DNA of 64,000 nucleotides from Tigriopus japonicus (lineage: Eukaryota > Arthropoda > Copepoda > Harpacticoida > Harpacticidae). The stretch lies in NCBI GenBank assembly GCA_010645155.1, contig CM021319.1, forward strand, positions 2,213,401 to 2,277,400, in the 5' to 3' direction. The position numbers and the translations under genes are program-made. The notes below the pieces were generated by a model. That model saw nothing but the letters and a program-made list of their open reading frames with translations. It was not told the origin of the DNA and did not search any database. Each line of letters opens with the position of its first letter. Position 1 is the stretch's first letter. This document shows, piece by piece, positions 60,401 through 64,000 of this stretch.

Positions 60401-60930
60401 ACAACTGATTGTGCGCAAGAAAACCAACTTGTCCCAAAGGTTTGTCATTAAGGTATCTTAGGCCTTAGGCTAACAAACTGGAGCCCAAACGGGTGGGCCT
60501 AGTTAAGGTGTTTTTGCATTGCCGAATGAGTCCAATCCTGCAAAAGAATGAAGAGGTTGCGTTGATTATTATTGACGGTTATTAGGGAACTTTGCCCGAA
60601 ATTCATGGCCCGTCACCTTTTTAGTTTTTCTAAAAACCATAGTGACCTATGAAGCCATCTCTCAAGAGGATGAGAATCCAATCCGTAAAAATCTAATGTA
60701 AACATAAATAATCAGAGCTCAATAATCTCAACTTCAAAGTATTTTGATAACGTTGTTCAGTCACAAAATAAGTAAGCATTTCATAATATTGTTTGAAAGA
60801 CTTGGATATCCTAAGAAGCCTTTCATACTCGAGTTCTATTTAAATTGGTGTTTGAATATACTCATCTATTCGTATCTTGATGAAAGAGACAAAGCACCTT
60901 TCTGGTTCTAGTATACTGCATAAAAGTGAG
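57405..60930. other. Intergenic AT-rich DNA
   Basis: A single hAT-like end, cagtggtttttcaactgggg, lies at 57962, but I could not find its partner. No exon, tRNA or other element recognised in the rest. Confidence 0.4.
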
Positions 60931-61137
60931 CCCAGGGGTGACTATTGCCATAGGTTAAGTAAAATCAAAATGATGGGCCCGAGAGCCATCATTCGTGGTG
61001 TTCATACATGCGGGCTCACAAATCTGTGAACATTTATTAGCGGGCAGTTGTACTTACCAGATTCAGTTTGGTGGGACTGATTACATATCAAATGAATTTT
61101 GGTGAACATTGGCCACCAAGTAGTTGACAACCCTTGT
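60930..61137. mobile_element. Family A hAT MITE, decayed copy
   Basis: The left end ccaggggtgactattgcc, the interior gatgggcccgagagccatc and gcgggctcacaaatctg, and the right end gtagttgacaacccttg follow the order of the 25947-26196 copy. Divergence is high, and the target duplication is no longer clear. Confidence 0.75.
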
Positions 61138-63424
61138 TGAATAGCATACCTGTTTCGGTGTAATTCTTGACACAAATTGCCCTAGGAGGATATTTTTCAC
61201 ACTTGGTTGAAACTACAGCTGAACAAAATTCTGGGATCGTTTTAAGACTCCTTATTGAGCCAGACAATGTGATTTACGATTTGTGAGCGTGCCTAAGTGG
61301 AAAAAACGGAAACAAAAGTGCATCGTAGAAAATATCCGTTCATCATTGGAGTCATTTGTACAGCTAAATTTTACAATTTAATTGCAGAGGTGTTCGGAAT
61401 AACGACCAAACGTAAGGCACCAATAAATTGACGTACTCAAATTTGCATGAGGTAGCCATTAACAAAGTAAGAGAGGTAAGCATTTGAAGCCTACCGAGGC
61501 TTTTCGAATGACTGATTTTAACCGGAAATTAGAATTTAGATCAGCAAGGAAAGTTTAGCTTTTTTGATCTTAAGACGTGTTTTAGGTGCAAACAAGCCAA
61601 GGACTGTCTCGAGCACACAGAATCAAATAGACAAGTAATGCGACAATAGAATCACTATTGTTTTAAGAAAACATTACAAAGCTTCTTTTGTGATGAAAAA
61701 CAGCAGGGTGTCAAGGACAAATCAAGTTGGGCCAGAAAGTGCGAACAGAAAGCGAACTTTGAGTTTGAGAAATATAAATCCAAATGACCCTGACGAAGAA
61801 AAGGGGTGGAAAGCTCAGTTCAAAGTCCAAAATATTCAGAAAGCAAATCCTTTTGGCAAAAGGTTGGCTTGTCTCGAACTTATAATAATAAGGTAAAGTA
61901 TAATTTTCAGAAGTATACAAGCATTTTTCTTCGGAAATTGGACACAAAATGCACGGCAATAATTGAAATGGACCGAGCATTTGTCCCTCTTACTGGTGAT
62001 TGTGTTTTTTTGAGAGTGAAATATCAGATAATGCTTGTGACCGAGGGTCAAGGAAAGCTCCCCCAAAAGCTGTTTCCCGTTCTCCGTGTGAAGATTTCTT
62101 GTCCCAAGGTGAGTGTGCAACTGTGCATCTCTCTGCTACATACCTAGCCTCTTTCGTATGTATCTGTGTGTTTATATGTAGCGTGTACCCGAGGTTATCG
62201 AAAGTACACGAGCTTTCCTCAAAGGCTTTGAGATTTTTTGCTTGATACCTCAATATCTTATTTGCTTATGGAAGTACTTCTATACTTCTTATAAAAAAAG
62301 CAATTTAATTAGTCTTCAACGCGTTGCGAGGCGCATAATTCAAGATTCAAGGCATTCATGTTTCTCTCGAACCGATGAGTGGCCACCGTTTCACCGATTT
62401 CGATTTCTGAGAAAGTCTTATTTTGAAAGTAAACTTTCACGCATGGAAACTGCTTTGATCGAGTTACGCTATTGATGTCAACGAGCTTTTTCGGACCTGT
62501 TCTTGTAATGCACTGTTGGCATTTAGAAGCCAAATTTAGTGTCTGGTACGGTATTATTATGGGACATTAACCTCCGCTTTTTAACCTTTGTGTTTGACGT
62601 TTGTTGGGCCACGTTTCTCTCTCCAACTCACTCAAGTCAGTCAGTTTGTCTCTGTTTCTTTGCCTCTCGTCGAGTCTCTAAAGTGAAATTCAAATCCCCT
62701 AGCTCAAGAATGGGAGAAATCTTGATTTTTTTCGATGCCTAATGCTTCCCTAAGTAACTGACACTTACGTCATTGTCGGGTGCAAAATCACAAGACGACC
62801 CATTGTTTAGGACTCTTTTCATGTTTATATTACAGATAGGCCTTTCCACATCAACCTCCAATCGCATCCTTCGAAGTTTGGCGATGACGGGGGTGGCACC
62901 ATAAGACGTACATTCAAGTAGTGATCGCTCACCATCTTTTCAGGTGGTGACTAACAGTGTCCTTACAAGGCTAAAATTATACCACAGCCTTACTTACCTC
63001 GGTCGGTCGTTCGGTCTGTCGATCCGCGGTCAGCTAGCCTGAATGTAGCAAGGCTGGCGGTCTATCATGGGCTTTGAGACTTTGAGTCCGTCCATACCCG
63101 CGTAGATATGTAAGGTATGAATGTACGGATGTATGTGGCAGAAGTAGAGATGAGGCTAATCGCAACATTTGTGAGTAGGTGCGAGTTTATGCTAGGCATA
63201 CTACATAGTTCAGAGGCTCTCCTTGTGTCTCTCAAGGACGCGTTTGGCTTTGGTCCAAGATTTCGAATGAACGAAAGTCTCGATTCAAAAACTGGGAAGG
63301 CAGTCGTGATCAACTTGCGTCTCAAGGAACATCCAACTGGTAGGAATACAACTATAGGAATAGCTTCAAAGACAACTTGCCATTTTGTCACTTATTCATC
63401 AATTCTCTCGTTCCTCTCTTGTAG
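61138..63424. other. Upstream region of the partial gene at the right edge
   Basis: No recognised coding sequence. From about 62580 the composition becomes less AT-rich, and pyrimidine-rich tctctctccaactcactc and cggtcggtcgttcggtctg runs appear, which may mark a promoter or 5'UTR exon of the gene starting at 63435. A donor-like cccaag|gtgagtgtg is at about 62109. Confidence 0.35.
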
Positions 63425-63434
63425 ACAGGGAAAA

Positions 63435-63543
63435 ATGGCTGGAAACACTGGAATTGGCAAAATGCACATGGATCTGTACACCAACAACTCAGCTTTGACC
63501 CAAAAGGCCAAGTTCTGGTGCAACTTTGTCTCCTCCCTCAAAG
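63435..63543 (+). CDS. First coding exon of an unidentified gene, truncated by the window
   Basis: The exon is framed by an acceptor (cctctcttgtag, exon from 63425) and a donor (ctcaaag|gtaatc at 63543/63544). It encodes 36 residues plus one base, starting MAGNTGIGKMHMDLY and ending with ALTQKAKFWCNFVSSLKG. The ATG context aaaaatgg is acceptable. I see no signal peptide. The KAKFW...SLKG pattern reminds me of the N-terminus of arthropod myofilin-type muscle proteins, but that is a weak memory match and I do not assign it. I found no second exon before 64000, so the gene continues off the right edge. Confidence 0.5.
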
Positions 63544-64000
63544 GTAATCAATCCTTTTGTTGCTTCACACCCTGCAGGAATTTAGAGGTTTTTTATCCGG
63601 GTGTATTGTTGATTCCACCTCATCAGAGGAGAGTTCGAGAGCTTTCTTGGGGAGATACGTAGACACGCGTCCAGTGAAGTGGCTGAAGTATTCAATTTTG
63701 TTGAATTGAGGCTTTCTTTGACCTTTATGCCCAGAACGCGAGTCCTCCTACTTAGCATCGACTATTCCTATTTTTCTTCTTGAGCCAAATAGGATTCGAG
63801 ATTGCAACGAAAGGGCATATTTCCTGTAATCTGTATACATACTGCTCATGATATATATTTTTTTAATCTGAATAAGTTAACATAGTTCATCTTTTGCACA
63901 ATGAACTTCACTATCCAATGTTTTCATTCCATTCGCATATTGATCCGCTAAGGACGAATGCCATCAATTTGGCCTTGTATCACTTTGTCAAGTTCTCAGT

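Overview
This is eukaryotic nuclear DNA. The genes have GT-AG introns, AATAAA signals and animal-type proteins: Cbl, an NK2 homeobox, Churchill, UFC1, PP1, PCMT. The short introns, compact genes and NK2.2/vnd-type homeodomain fit an arthropod. A crustacean such as a copepod is my guess; no rRNA or mitochondrial marker is present to prove it. I traced exon joins by hand from splice sites and phase, and each join restores an open frame that matches its family.

Layout. 1-17.9 kb is one minus-strand gene, protein-L-isoaspartate O-methyltransferase (five exons, 225 aa). Two of its introns (5.7 and 9.2 kb) are swollen by mobile DNA: a nearly complete hAT transposon with one nonsense codon, two copies of a tRNA-derived SINE, a third SINE of another type, several MITEs, fold-back elements, and two minisatellites. 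One of the minisatellites carries three nested insertions. 17.9-24.7 kb is dense: a 0.4 kb divergent spacer, Churchill (CHURC1), a coilin-like ORF starting 24 bases after the Churchill stop, PP1 catalytic subunit in six exons, and convergent intronless UFC1. 25.9-34.7 kb holds a hAT MITE, the E3 ligase Cbl (six exons, 555 aa) and a seven-exon MFS sugar-transporter-like gene (517 aa). 34.7-54.1 kb is a 19 kb stretch without recognisable coding sequence, filled with a second SINE family, MITEs, two abutting fold-back elements and old dispersed repeats; a GC-rich patch at 41.4-41.9 kb may be a promoter or 5' exon. 54.1-55.0 kb is an NK2.2/vnd homeobox gene. 55-63.4 kb has no recognised gene except repeats, and the window ends on the first coding exon of an unidentified gene.

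The genes do not form one pathway. Themes are ubiquitin and ubiquitin-like conjugation (Cbl, UFC1), protein repair (PCMT), dephosphorylation (PP1), transcription and development (Churchill, NK2.2), nuclear bodies (coilin) and transport (MFS). The most distinctive features are the same-frame Churchill-coilin pair, the minisatellite acting as an insertion trap, a Tc1/mariner derivative whose 211-bp inverted repeats contain the transposase start, and a pair of fold-back elements each flanked by a 7-bp target duplication.
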